Origin: Lucifuga dentata | Lineage: Eukaryota > Chordata > Actinopteri > Ophidiiformes > Bythitidae | Assembly (NCBI GenBank): GCA_014773175.1 | Contig: VXCM01000807.1 | Span: 62,001-126,000 of the forward strand | Reading direction: 5' to 3' | DNA length: 64,000 bases | Shown here: positions 1-12,313 of the stretch, piece after piece | Layout: every line of letters starts with the position of its first letter | How positions within the stretch are numbered: position 1 is the stretch's first letter | The notes under the pieces: model-generated | Told to the model about the DNA's origin: nothing | Database searches by the model: none | What the model saw: only the letters and a program-made list of their open reading frames with translations | Position numbers and translations under genes: made by a program

Positions 1-3000
1 TGATTCCAGTAATCTACCTACTCCTGGGCCAGATGACATGAAGAAGATAAGAGTACAGTGGCTGTGGTTGGGGTGAAGGGAAGGTCCTCAAATTCCCCCT
101 CTGTCAGGTTAAAATCTGTACTGAAGCTTTGAAACTGGTGTTATTCATTCTTAACACTCCACTGTACATCTCTGAAAGCTTACATGATGAAAAAGGAGAG
201 CAAAAAAAGAAGTCTAATGGTTCTTAATATTGTACAGATTTGATGATGGCGTGGAGAGAAGGCAGACTCAATGCATTATCAGGAAAGTTAGTGGTTGCTA
301 CTGCTGTCATAGCACAGTCTCAACAGCAAAAAACCTGATAAACAGGGTACATAAATGAGCAAAAGTCCCTTCATCTCCCTTAAAGGACTTCCATGGATAA
401 ACTTGAAATGATGTGATGCTCTTTTCACAAAAGTGCTGGCAGATGGCCTCTTCCTAAGAGATCCGTACAGGTTTGATCCCAGCCTCAGCACATTGTTATA
501 GCTGGCTATGGGTCTTTTAGCTAAACACTATTCACAAATCTGAAAACAAACTGTAATGAAGTGTTACTCAGTAGAGGCCCTCTCAGCTGCAGTAAACTAA
601 ACCCAGAAACTCTCTGTACTCTCCAACTGTGTCTGTTATATCCCATGCCAGAAAAAGCAGCTGTGACAGAGTGTGTAAGCATGTGTGTGTGCGTGGGTGT
701 ACGTTAATTGCAGGGTCCTAGTGACTGGGGAGAGGCCTATGTGTTTGTTTACACTCTCACCACCATAAGTGGCCATAGCTGGGTCTGCTGCTGCTCCGGG
801 CAGAGCTTTAGGTCCAGGCGACAGGACTTTTGTGTACAGAAGCTGCTCAGAGTGCTTACACTGACAGAACTTGTTAAAATATCACACTGTCATTGTGCAA
901 ACACACCCAAACAAATCACTGACAGACAAGCGCCCACACGCAAGAAGCAAAATAAATCAGTGTGCAGCACAATTCTTAGTCCAGATTTATGCTTGATATT
1001 AACTCTACATACATGTCTACCCACTGCTAAGCAAGCCGTGCTGCTGACATGCTTGCTTGCGTATATTTATGTCAATCTGGAAGATTACATACTACAACCA
1101 CCAGAGGGCAATATGGGGACCTGAAACATAAATCATCCCCAGTCTGCACCAGAACACCCTAAAAACTACTTTTGATTGTGCTCAACAGTGTAAACAATAG
1201 CGACAATTGAGGAGATCTGCGAAACAGCTGCAGAGGCAATAACGGAGATGGAACATGAGACCGCTAAACAAATTCAGCTGTGTTCCATCAGGTCCTCCAC
1301 ACAACTATCATTCAGGTCTCTGGTTGTCTCTGCTCCCACGATTTTTGTAGGCATTGCATTTTGTGACTGTGTAGTGTTAATTCTAGTAGACAAGGACAAC
1401 TAAGGAACATAGCATCCACATGGCAGTCATCTAGTATGTGGATAAAGAGTTTACATCAAGTCTAAACTTGGCCTCAGACCAAGTTTCGTTGTGTTGTGCT
1501 GTTTCAGTTAATATTGGTCTTTTATCTAATAGCAGATACAGTATCTTACTTTTTCAGTCATATCATCTTAACATATGCTGAGAATTCTACCCTGACCTAC
1601 CTCTACATCAAAGTTTCTGAGGATACACTGAAACAATCTTTCTTTAAACATTTTTTTTTCTCTTAAAATGCTCAGAAACGGGAGCTTAAACTGACCTTAC
1701 ACATTTTAGTACACACATTAGTATGTATGTACTTTTTAAAGAAACATTTACTTTCAGAAGCAAAGATGTTCTGTGGTAAGCAATTAAATGTGGATTCAAT
1801 GATGCACACATACTATCGTAATTTCATAACATGCCATGCTCAAAAAAGAGGCTACATATACATAATCTAGGCTACACGTACATTAACACACACATTGTTT
1901 TGCACACAAAATTCTTCTGACCATAATGCACATAAGTTCTGATGAGATTATATAAAGCATCAGCACACAGACACACATAATGTACGCAAAAAGTATTTTT
2001 AAAATCGATTTATATATTGATTGATTTATACATAATGTAGCATACATAAATAATAGCATTTAACATTCTACAACGATTTACAATCACATAATCTAGATCT
2101 GTTACTCTGAGCACACCACTATCGATTTATGATTTCAACCTTATTATGATGTGATGTGAAAACAAAATCTACTTATTGCCTGAATTGGAGCAGACTCAAA
2201 CTTTAAACATGTCGTGAAAGTATGAACCTGATTGGACAAATGCACCATTCCCCAAGCTATCGTGGGTATTTGCCTCTGATTTTCTCTGGAAAATAACCCT
2301 CCAGCAGCTGCTCTAAAAGTGTTGTGAAATTTCTTGAAAACTTTTTTATCAACATTAGTTTCCACATAACTCTGAGTCGAGAAATAGGTCATGCAGTTGC
2401 AAAGTTGCAGTGAGATATGTTTTCATCTTAACGCTCACTGATTGGTCCTGTACATAACTGAAAGCTGATTTAATTCTCCAGTGGTTGTTTTCAGCCTTCC
2501 TGCAGTGAAAATTGAGCTCATGAAATGCAGCTTGGCTGAGCAAAGCTAGAAACCAATGGAGAATTTTGTTTCTTCAATGAATTTTTAAAATATCTACAAA
2601 TAAAATTAGCATTGTATTGAAACTTAAGACAAGTTACATACAGATAGACACAAGCAAGATACATTTTGATCTATTTTTGATGATCTCTCTGCACATGCAC
2701 TGAACTGAACAACACAAAGGGTAATGTCAGTTAAAAGCAGCAGCGAGTGGTGCAGGCTGCTTTTAGTGAGTCAGACATCAGGCATGGCTTTGTGAAGTTC
2801 TCCTGCACATTAATAATTAAGCTCCAGCAGCCTCATTTCAGACATGAGACACATTTTTACACAACATGTGAAAATTAAAGTCTGTGACACAAGTCAACAG
2901 GGAAAAAAGTGAAAAAGGTGAAGGAAACACGAAGGGATCCTTTCTTATTCAGGCATAATGAATATTTTAAGACCAGAGAACATGTGCTTGTTTGTGCACA

Positions 3001-4374
3001 CATCATACAAACGTGTATATGCATGACAACACATATTCAAGTAAACACACACATACACAGCTGAAGTCTGTCAAGCTCTATCTCACTTATCTATTCCTTG
3101 GAAATTCATAAAAAAAAAAAATATTTCCCCATAGCTGGTTTAAGATACTCCAAGCACAACATCACAGTAATAAAAAGTAATTGCAAGGAATGCAATCTCT
3201 GCACTGATGGTTGTAAATTATGCAGAAATAATTTACAAAAGTATTCATAACTACTTTGACAAATTAAAACTCAGTGTTTATTCTAGATTTAATGCATCAA
3301 TCTGATTTACAAGCAAAGTATATAACAGCAGAAAAACGTTACTTGTTGTGTTTTCCGCAATATGGGACTATCTTGTTTTGAAATTTCTACTGATTCAGGA
3401 TATTGATATTAGTAGTGTTGCAACACAACTGTTAGGTCAACTTTTACAAAACAAATTGCACTGAAGCACAGGCACACACACACATACACATGTACTCATC
3501 ACACAGACATGCATGACTTCAGACACTCATCAGCACTTAGACATAACCTGTAAACATCCCCACCCTGCTAACCTTTTCCCCAAGAAAGCAAAAATGCCTT
3601 CAAAAGGTCTTCATATAAACACACACCCTTATTGTCCATTGTATCACATGAATACAATCTCTGTTTCTAAACCATGATGCCTCTGCAAAGCCTGAACCTT
3701 GTGCCATCTTCACCACTCATGTGCTGAGGGTTGATGTGTGTCTTACTTATTCAGGTTAATGCGTTTGCCTGTGGGGCATATTTCCATTCTGGCTCCTTCC
3801 GAACTGCTGCACCATTACTGTTCATTCACGCTGATGTCCTCAGTTTAACTACAGCCACATTATTTAGAATGAACCTACTAACCTTCAGAGGGATGTGTCA
3901 TGCTGTGGCAGCCATTGTAGGATTCTGTCTTAATGCTTTAATATTGCATGTAGCCTCGATTTGTACTGCAGACAACTCCATCTTTAATGATGAAATTGTT
4001 CAGTAGGACTTAATCAGTGTACTGAAACACTAAACACCAACATTTCTAAAATGAGGATTACCAGGAATCTGCTTAAAAGGGCCAGGTCACCCAAATCACA
4101 AACGCACACAGATAGTGGCAGTTTTATTTACCGTGGTTTTTGGATTAGTTCCTAACACTGTGGTCTGTGGATTGTCCTGCGGCATTGCTTCTGTAAAGAG
4201 ATTTTGCTGTTGCATTTTTCATATGCCATTTTTGATGCTTTGAGCACCACAAATGAAATTCCATTTACCTCCATTAGTGGCAGCAGAAGTTATAGAAACA
4301 CAAATAATATTCAATAATAATAAAATGAGAAGGAAAGAGAAGTCAGAACTTTTGGGTTTTTGTAGTCTGGGTAC
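1..4374 (-). other. pde3a intron 4 (start only)
   Basis: No exon of the PDE3A regulatory or catalytic region is recognisable on the minus strand here. In particular I see no HNRIHATDVLHA- or catalytic-like sequence, so exon 5 lies beyond position 1. The stretch is AT-rich with short CA tracts (about 3473-3487, 5158-5178 further right) and one transposon-like copy at 2078-2235. Open frames in it show no family features. Confidence 0.7.
2078..2235 (-). repeat. Diverged DNA-transposon-like repeat, copy A
   Basis: This segment aligns by eye with 28812-28983. Shared blocks include ATTTACAATCACAT-ATCTAG, GATTTCAA, a TCTA-TTATTGCCT block and a TG-ATGT-GT-AA-GTA end. The minus-strand reading (ACATGCACAT..., GATTAAGGCAATAA-like) resembles a widespread short non-autonomous element of teleost genomes. 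No coding capacity remains. The family name is not known to me. Confidence 0.55.
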
Positions 4375-4532
4375 CTGCAGGTGAGTGTTTCATGGTAAGG
4401 TTTGATGCTGGCACTGCGGTCCCTTCGAACAGGCCCAGGTTCAATGGTGGGCAGTCCTGTAGCGGATGTGGTGGTGGTCCACGTGGAAGAGATTCTCCTC
4501 AGAAGACCAGGATGGAGACTCCGCCTTAAACG
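4375..4532 (-). CDS. pde3a: pde3a coding exon 4: phospho-regulatory segment
   Basis: Encodes residues 407-458 plus two bases of the next codon. The acceptor CATCGCAG is followed by [20 protein letters not shown] and then [20 protein letters not shown]. The serine of RLRRS (residue 411) and that of LLRRIS (421) correspond to human Ser428 and Ser438, the PKC/PKA-linked sites, one of which recruits 14-3-3 in mammals. Residues 428-432 (TSATG) correspond to human 445-449, the stretch altered in autosomal dominant hypertension with brachydactyly, and are identical to human. The donor is read as TGCAG|GTACCC, the only plausible GT after conservation ends, but it is a weak donor, so the 3' edge is less sure than the rest. 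An in-frame NAG acceptor 15 nt upstream (TTAACAG) could add CVSSQ. Confidence 0.94.
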
Positions 4533-6834
4533 CTGCGATGACACACACTGTTAATACTCTGATAAAGTTTCATTTCTACTCACTTTTTATAAATGAAAAA
4601 AATCTTCATCCATGACTTTCTGCAGGAGTTGGAACAATAAAAAAAAAACATGACTGACTGAGTTTGCATTAAGGTAAAAGCTCTAAGTACTCCCACCTGT
4701 AAGATGTTTATTTGCTTTTTCTTCAGTCAAATGCATCATCTAAATGAGGCAGTAGCTGCTTGAGATGAAACAAATGATGCAGATAATACAAGCTAGACAA
4801 TTTTTCATTGTTACAAGCATTTTACTTTTTTCAAAGCAACACAAAATCAACACAACTGAAAAATATTGGCTGGCAGCTGGTACATTATTAGCTACACTGT
4901 TAATTTTTCATTGAGCAAGTTCACCTTATCATAGGAATTCTCTCTCTCCCTCCCTCCCTCCTTTGCTCTTTCTCTGGCCTGTGCTCTTGTGATGCCTCCA
5001 TCTGTTTAGTGGCATGCAGCAGCTTGGCGGAGCAGAACTAAACATGGCAGACTTTCTCTCATCTGTAGGGTGACCTAATAAAGACTGCCTCAGAATCTTC
5101 AATGAGCCCATTCACAGCAAGGCAGCTTTTATTGAGTGCTAGTACACACATACACAAATGCACACACACATACACACTTCAGGGGAGATTTCACATTCCC
5201 TCCCTTAACCATTACCAATACATGCCTAACCCCTAACCATTAACAAAACGCAGCCAAACCACAATAAGAACAAAAACAACCTTAGCTTCTACTGAATATA
5301 GCTGCAGAGGAACCAGTTTTTGGTACAACAGTTTTGTCTGTGGCTAGTTAAAATCCATACTCCATAAAAACACATGCATGCACACACACACTTAAAATTA
5401 ACCCATGCACATACAGACTGTATGGACAGTCATATACAGTATATGCACCAGGGGCCTCCTACTATTAGTTTCTAAAGTGTACATAAATAACAAGTAAAAA
5501 GCATATGAATCTCATATGCTATAGTGGTGTGAAAATTTGAATTTTGCATCCCAATTTTGAGGGTGAAATAAGGAATACAGCAGAGTATGTTTTTAAGCAA
5601 TGTTACTCCGTTCTTAAAAGAAACCAGTGCAGACACACACCAAAAACAGATGTATTTATTAACATCACTATCAGCAGCAGCACAACTAAACCAGGCCAGC
5701 TTTACAAGAGCTACAACAGTGCGTCTTTCCTCCTGTCAAGAAGAGTATTAAATGTTTCATGTTCATGCAGGAAGGTGAATGCCTTATTATAACACGTTTT
5801 ATCTCCATAACTACTTGGTTAAATGAGAAATTTGAGATTAGTGCAAATAGTGTCTCGTGACAATCACTGGTTGTTTTTTTTTTATCTGCTCAGAGAACAT
5901 GTTCTGTTTGTTAAGAAGTGACTTTAGGGAAAACGCTTAAAAGACATCAGTATGTGCCACAATGGACATCAACTCTTAGCCAGAAGGAAGAAAAGCAAGT
6001 GCAAAGCTTTCCATTCCTCCACAAAATGCCTTCACTCCTTCTTCAGTTCTCCTCGCAGGTCTCTCTGGGGAGGACAGACCTAATGAGTACAGTCTCACTT
6101 CACGTCTGCGCCACTCCATAGTCACAGTTTGTCTTAGCTACTTTTACAATGTACAGACAATCTAAAAACACAGACTTCAACGATGTGCTTCATGGCATGG
6201 CAGTCATCAAACACATACCAGCTTCCTAGAATGCCAGAGCAGGGATAATTCTCAGAAGGCACTGTATCTCTGATAAATCACTGGAACCACAATCATGGCG
6301 GTCTAGTTGTGTGTACACATACTGGTACCTCTTTGTAACCTCTGAGAGCTGCGTTCACCTTCATGTTGCCTCTTGTCTTCTATTCGCCTCACATACACAC
6401 ACACTGTCTGGCTGTACACATCTGTCATGTTGACACAGCTGTGGCTATGAAAGGGAGAACAGTGCTCCTAGCAGCAGACACACTATTTTTCTTCGCTCAA
6501 CTCTATGAAAATATAGTGCTTCATCTGATACTAAAAGCTCTGAGAGCAGGAAGCACTCATTAGCTGAAACATGGGCTAAAAGATTAACGTGTTTGGAGCA
6601 CTTTGTGGTACATAAATCATTTGGCTGTAATAAAGTGGACTACATTTCCATCTAAGGATTATTTCAGCCATTTAAAAAACATTGTATGTCTGCCTTAGAT
6701 TATTTTCATTTAAAAAAATCTGAATTGGGATGTTGGGGTGAAATATCCTCACATTCATCTGTACTTCTTACTAATGCATCTTTACAATCAAGACATAAAT
6801 CACAACAGGTTTTGTGTTCAATTCAATTCCTTAC
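4533..6834 (-). other. pde3a intron 3
   Basis: Starts GTAAGGAA after exon 3 and ends CATCGCAG before exon 4; 2.3 kb. A branch-point-like TATTAAC lies about 20 nt before the acceptor, whose pyrimidine tract is weak. Contents are unique-looking AT-rich DNA with small CA tracts near 5150-5180 and 5380-5392. I see no other gene. Confidence 0.9.
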
Positions 6835-7095
6835 CTTGGGGAAGGATGTCTTCTCTCCTTTCTCAGGCCCCTCCTCTGAGTCGGAGCAGGTGTAAACATC
6901 GCTGAGGTTAAGCAGGGGAGCAGGGCGTGGCCGGTGCAGAGGCTGGAAGGTTAGCTGGGTGGTTAGCAGGTTGCTGACGGCTCGCAATGAGGTGCAGGTG
7001 TTAGGGGGTAGAGAAGGGTCTGCCAGCAGGTCTGTGATTAGTCCATGAGCCTCTCCCATTACTGCTATGTCCACCATAACAGTGGTACCTGATGA
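6835..7095 (-). CDS. pde3a: pde3a coding exon 3
   Basis: Encodes residues 320-406 (87 codons, phase 0 at both ends). Acceptor CACCTTGTAG leads into [20 protein letters not shown], and the exon ends ...KGEKTSFPK before donor GTAAGGAA. The match to human PDE3A covers the whole exon: [20 protein letters not shown], then [20 protein letters not shown], then an acidic [14 protein letters not shown] tail. This is the NHR2-side linker between the membrane segments and the 14-3-3/PKC site region of exon 4. The only clearly diverged stretch is [13 protein letters not shown], which aligns with KPRVNPVTSFSEN in human. Because its length is a multiple of three, exon skipping would delete 87 residues in frame. 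An upstream in-frame Met exists (MVDIAV) but there is no sign it starts translation. Confidence 0.97.
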
Positions 7096-10000
7096 CTACA
7101 AGGTGACAGGGAGAGAGAGCAAGGAGAAATAAACGTCATTACTGTGGCTAATTAAAGTTTATGCTAATTAATGGTTGGCTCTGGTGCTGTCTGTGTGGCA
7201 GGCGTGAAAATCAGGTGTACATGATGTCATCCTCTCCCCTGTGAGGAGAAAATGTAGTTAACGGTGACACTGGCATCATTTGTGGCTGTTTTTCCTGCAG
7301 AACTGGCAGCCACATTATGCAGAAGTTCAAGTTTTCTTTGTCTTTAATTTAAGTCCTCTTCTCTTGCTTACACTCTTCACTCATCATAGCATTGTCTGGA
7401 TTTCAACAGCAACAGCATACAACAGTGATTCTCAGCTGATATGGACTTTGCACGCAAGAATAATGTGAGAGGCCAACTGTACAGTAGCAAAATTAAATAA
7501 AATTAATTAGATTAAATTGTGCCATATGAATAGAGAATAGATTATTTGAGAACAATGACAGTATGCACAGCCGTAGCCAAATCATACTGCAAACTGCACT
7601 TAATCCCAAGAAAAACCAACACGGCCCAAAATGAAAGAAATAATACAATACCCAAACATAGTAACATAAAAAAATAATAATATTGGGACTGCTTCTGTTC
7701 AAACCTGAGATACAGAAAAGCTTTGTAAAGCATATGATAAATGCAGTAACACATCAACATTCTTTTTCAGGAACTCAGAATTCTTCATTCATACCAGGAA
7801 CCATTTTGGTTCAGAAACTAGTTCTGGAATTCTGTTTTAGTTCATATTTCAGGATAGGTACTTCAATATTTCAGAAACTGATGGGTGGAGTTTGTGAGAT
7901 CAGACATCGCTGATTATTCATTCGCAAGCTTCCCCCAGGTGAAAACCATTTTTTAATACTTCCACTTAGCTTGTTTTAAGTTATCGCTTCCTACCAGATA
8001 GGTCAAGTTAAAGTAGTTCCTAATTTAGTTCTGAAATTTTGGTCCAAAAGTTGCCTAAAAAGACACACACAAATTGGCACAGACATACAAGCATTAATAT
8101 ATACTGTATATTTACACTTTAGAGTTGTTATTCTAAACCTCATTGGCTCCATTTAGCTCAGAGAAAAGCAAAAAAACATTTGAACAGACAACATTAGGCA
8201 CACTGCTCAGCTTTCCGTGATCCTTAATGAATGGGCTTATTAGAAATGTCTCTGCTAGAACCTGACCTTTGACATTTGCACTCGTGACCCCGCAGACAGC
8301 CAACAGCCCTCATCTGTTTCTGCCTGTCTACCCTGCAGCTTTGAAGACACCAAAGCAGTGAGAGACGGCCTTGTTTTCACATGGTAAAGAGAAAAGTTCA
8401 CAACCTTTTCTTAATTGCTGTGCCCAGGGCAGCTGAACAACCACAACTAAACACAGGTCAGTCCTGGCTGCCAGCAAATTTATCTAATAAGCACACAAGA
8501 GTTCCCGTTTTCCCCAAAGAATGTTATCAGATTTTTCTCTCCCCAATGTCCCATTCACTTTGACACCAACTGCCAGGCATCCAGAATTATTCTGTTTACT
8601 TTGGCGACGTGACAAATGGTTGATCTGTCTGGCTGAACAACACGTGTGTGAACACCTTTCATTCGTCTGCACTTGTGGAAACAGTGAAGGTTTCGTATTT
8701 TATTTTCCCAGTAATATCAGATAAGTCACTGTATTTACAAGGTTATCCTATTGGACTGAAAAAAAAATACAAAAGGCGTATGTTCGCTGGGAGTTGAGTG
8801 TTTTGCTCCACCAGAACCTGCACCCGATGATACATATTTGACACATATTTATCGATAAATCTGACACATGAAGAGCACTGGGACTGAACTCATCTATTTC
8901 AAGAAAAAGGAAGTGTCCTGTGGGATTGTCGATGGAACACTACAAGAAAGATGACCTCCCTCCTCTTGCCTCATCCTTTGTTCTTGTCCCTCCCTTCTTT
9001 CCTATACTCTGCTGTAATGTATGCTGTGAGGATAAGATATAAACACGTGTCACTCAGCTCATTTACAGGCTGATTTAGGAGTGTGGTGAAGAAGGGGCAA
9101 AGGAGACATGGCTGCTGGAAAACAGCTGGCTGAGCAAAGCCAACAGTGACCCTTAGGGGGTCGCAGAATCTCCAAACATTTATACTTGTGCATGTTCATG
9201 TCACGTGCACAGACACACAAAAACAGACACACACACACAAGGTTTAATCTTGTTCATGTAGCATGGAGACACATGTATACACTCATACACAGACGCACAC
9301 ACTCCTTCACTAAGCTCGACTAACTCCAAACCCAGATCTGAGATGCCCTAAAAGGGAAAGAATGATGAATGTGTTTGATTTTGAGAAGCCACTTAATGCC
9401 CAAAAGCTGACCTGAAAAATAAAGTGCAGTGAAAGACTCCAGGTGTACGGGTAGCAACTGAGACGTAAGTTTTGGGACACAGAGTTTCCACTGAATTTTT
9501 CCTTTTCTTATTTGCCTCAAAAAGTGGCAAAATAGTTAACCGTCTACATACTGCAGTCCACGGTGAAGTACATGATTTGTGCAGGATACAAATCTTCTGT
9601 CTCTGACACTATCTGTGGAATGATTGTCAGATAAGTAAGAAATCTGAGGTCTAAAATAAGCCTGACAGTAAAGAAAGATAAAGCATGTTCTAGTGTTAAT
9701 CATCACTGCTCAACCTTGTGTGTAATCTCTCTAAAGCTGTGTATTCACTGAACACAACCAACAATCTGCAAACAAAAACCAAAGAACTATCCATGGTCAT
9801 CCTGTAAGTAAGGTTCAGGTTACAACGATATAAAAGTATTTTCTGTTTGGTTATGCAATCAGCTTCATTTGTCAACCGTGACCACCTCTGTAGCAGCAGG
9901 CCTCCCTCTGACTTGTCTGACAGGATAGGTGTCATGTACCCCTGTCTGCAAAACAACTCTGTTAATGTCATGAAAAATGGTATCTCAACAAAAGTTATGA

Positions 10001-11842
10001 TAGATTGCTTCAAAATTCTGTTCAATATTTGCGTAATATTTGTTCAGAAAGGATGGTTGTGGGTATTTGTGCCATGTTTGCTGACACATGCATGGTCTTT
10101 ATGCTGCCACCCACTCATAGTAACACACATGTACATCTGGTTACTGTCAAAAGCTGCCATTGACTTACATGCGAAAAATGTATTTGGGTGTCATAGTTAA
10201 TCAGGGATGGGTCACCTCTGAGAGATGTGTTGAGGGAACAGGATCAAATTACAAAGCAAAAACAAAAAAGTTGTTCCTTTCTTGCTTCCTTGGTTTAAAA
10301 GTGATTGTTGTGTTTCCAGTTGAGGTGGTCTGAGCTTCCTTATTTTGAAACACAGTCCATGCACGTCCATCACCAATTTTGCATGTTAGGAAAGGACAAA
10401 CAGTCCCTCATCAGGTCACATTAAGACACACTGGGTGAATGGTTCACTGGCTGACTGAATTTGTGCTCTGGCTGTTGACGTTTGAGTTTAGATGATTATG
10501 AGATTTAGATTTAGAGGTCTGATCAGATCCAGCAACAGTGGAAGGCTTAAATACATTGGAAAAAGGCACCTTAACAGTCATTGTTGAGACAGGGCAGAGC
10601 CATACTTTAACACACAGTGCTCTATTTTTATAATGCTGCAGATTAATTGTAGTGACCTTGTGCCCTTGTGTGACCATCTGTATTTTGTGACTCGCCAAGA
10701 AACTCCTCTCAGAGAAACTTGCAGGAGGCAAACTGCTTTCAAAAGAGATGAGAAGAACTAATTTGACTGACGTGAACACACCCACTAATGTTCCTAATCA
10801 AACCATTTTATAACTGCTACGAATAATACATCTGTGCCACCACCTTGGATCACAAAATTACCAAAAATCAATGCCATAAGACCCTTTCAAAAGTTGATAT
10901 GTGACAATGACAAAATAGACTCTAGCAATCATTACATGTTTTTGCAACTGTTCAACAAATCATGTCATATTCTAAACCACGCATGAACACTTTGTTATGA
11001 CATCTCACTTTGAGTAATAACAGTGTATGTGATCAATGATCTTAACAGCCAGTGTGAACACAGTGTGGAACAGCACGTCAACAGACACACCATAGATTAG
11101 CACTCGCCTAACAGTTCATGTAAACCAAACTGAGGGCCAGTCAAAACAAACCAGCAATCACTCCTGAAGAGTGAAAAGCTGTTTGTCCACACAGCGTCTC
11201 TGGACTCCAGGCTCTGCTCCAGTGTGTCTACAGCATAACTTGTTTTAAAGTGCACTAAACATAAGTCATATTTGCAAATACTTGTTAGTGCTACTTTTAA
11301 TTTGAATGTTGTGACTAATTATTATTTTATTTTTAAATGCTGGTGTGCATCTATAATATTACACTCATACACCCATATGCATGTGCTTATTGTATGTGTA
11401 CACAATTCACATTTCTTACGACAAACCATAGCACTGAGTGATGCAAACAGGATTGATGGTTCCTGTTATGTCCACAGGTTTTTGGCGATAACTAAGCAGA
11501 AGACAGATATACTGCATTTGCTGCAACAAACAAAATTCTAATCCTTCCATGTAGTGACAGTTATTAATGGGATACACAGACAGAGAGGTCGCATATTTGA
11601 AATTTCAGAGATAGTTCATGCACTTTTAACCCCTCATCTCCCACAATCATCTAAGCCCCAAGTAAAACACCAGTGATCTGTGGGCTTCCTAAAATTGCAC
11701 AATGGTGAAGACTTAATGGACCAAAGAGGAGAGATAAATGTGTGTGTGTGTCCAGAGACAAAACAAATCCCGAAAGGGTTTATTGGAGTATTTAATCCTC
11801 TGACAAACACATTTCAATATGTAAATGTAGCAGAGATATAAG

Positions 11843-12313
11843 TGTTATGATCTCCTTGCTATATTTGTGGGTGTTTATTTGTAGCTGGTCCTTATTTTAT
11901 GTATAAATATATATTTTTTGTGTATGTATTTAATTCCTTTCATTATATACACTGTGGTGGGTTGAGCATTGGGTCGCCAGTGGGGGGAGGGGTTGATTTG
12001 CCAGGTTTGGAGTCTGCACTCATTAGTTCCTCCTCTTCTGTACTTGAGCTCCCACATGGCGGTTTGTGTTTTGTCATCTGTCTAGCAAATTTTGCTAAAT
12101 TCTAAGTTGATTGTCTTTTTATGTACAAACTTATTCATTTTAACCTTATTTTATTGCTGTAATTTTTATTTTCTGATTATCCTTTGGTTAATTTTCTTTT
12201 AATGTCTCTGTATTTTACGTTCCAGAGCTGTGGCTAACTTGAGCTTGATCTTTGCCAGAAATAAATGGCCAAAAACGAGACAGACACCATCGATAAGCGC
12301 CTCTAATTCTTCA
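11843..12313. mobile_element. Probable solo LTR (471 bp)
   Basis: The segment starts TGTTATGATC and ends AATTCTTCA, giving the TG...CA ends of retroviral-type LTRs. It is flanked on both sides by TAAG (11839-11842 and 12314-12317), a possible 4-bp target duplication. Inside on the plus strand are a TATA-like TATAAATATATA near 11900 and a polyadenylation signal in CAGAAATAAATGG near 12258, in the order expected of U3-R-U5. No internal retroelement ORF or second LTR is present nearby, so it would be a solo LTR left by recombination. A 4-bp duplication can occur by chance, so the call is tentative. Confidence 0.42.

Noticed and set aside
708..1124. 138-codon open frame, longest on the left side apart from pde3a
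   Set aside because: No recognisable domain, composition like random AT-rich DNA, no splice-site or conservation support, and it lies in intron 4.
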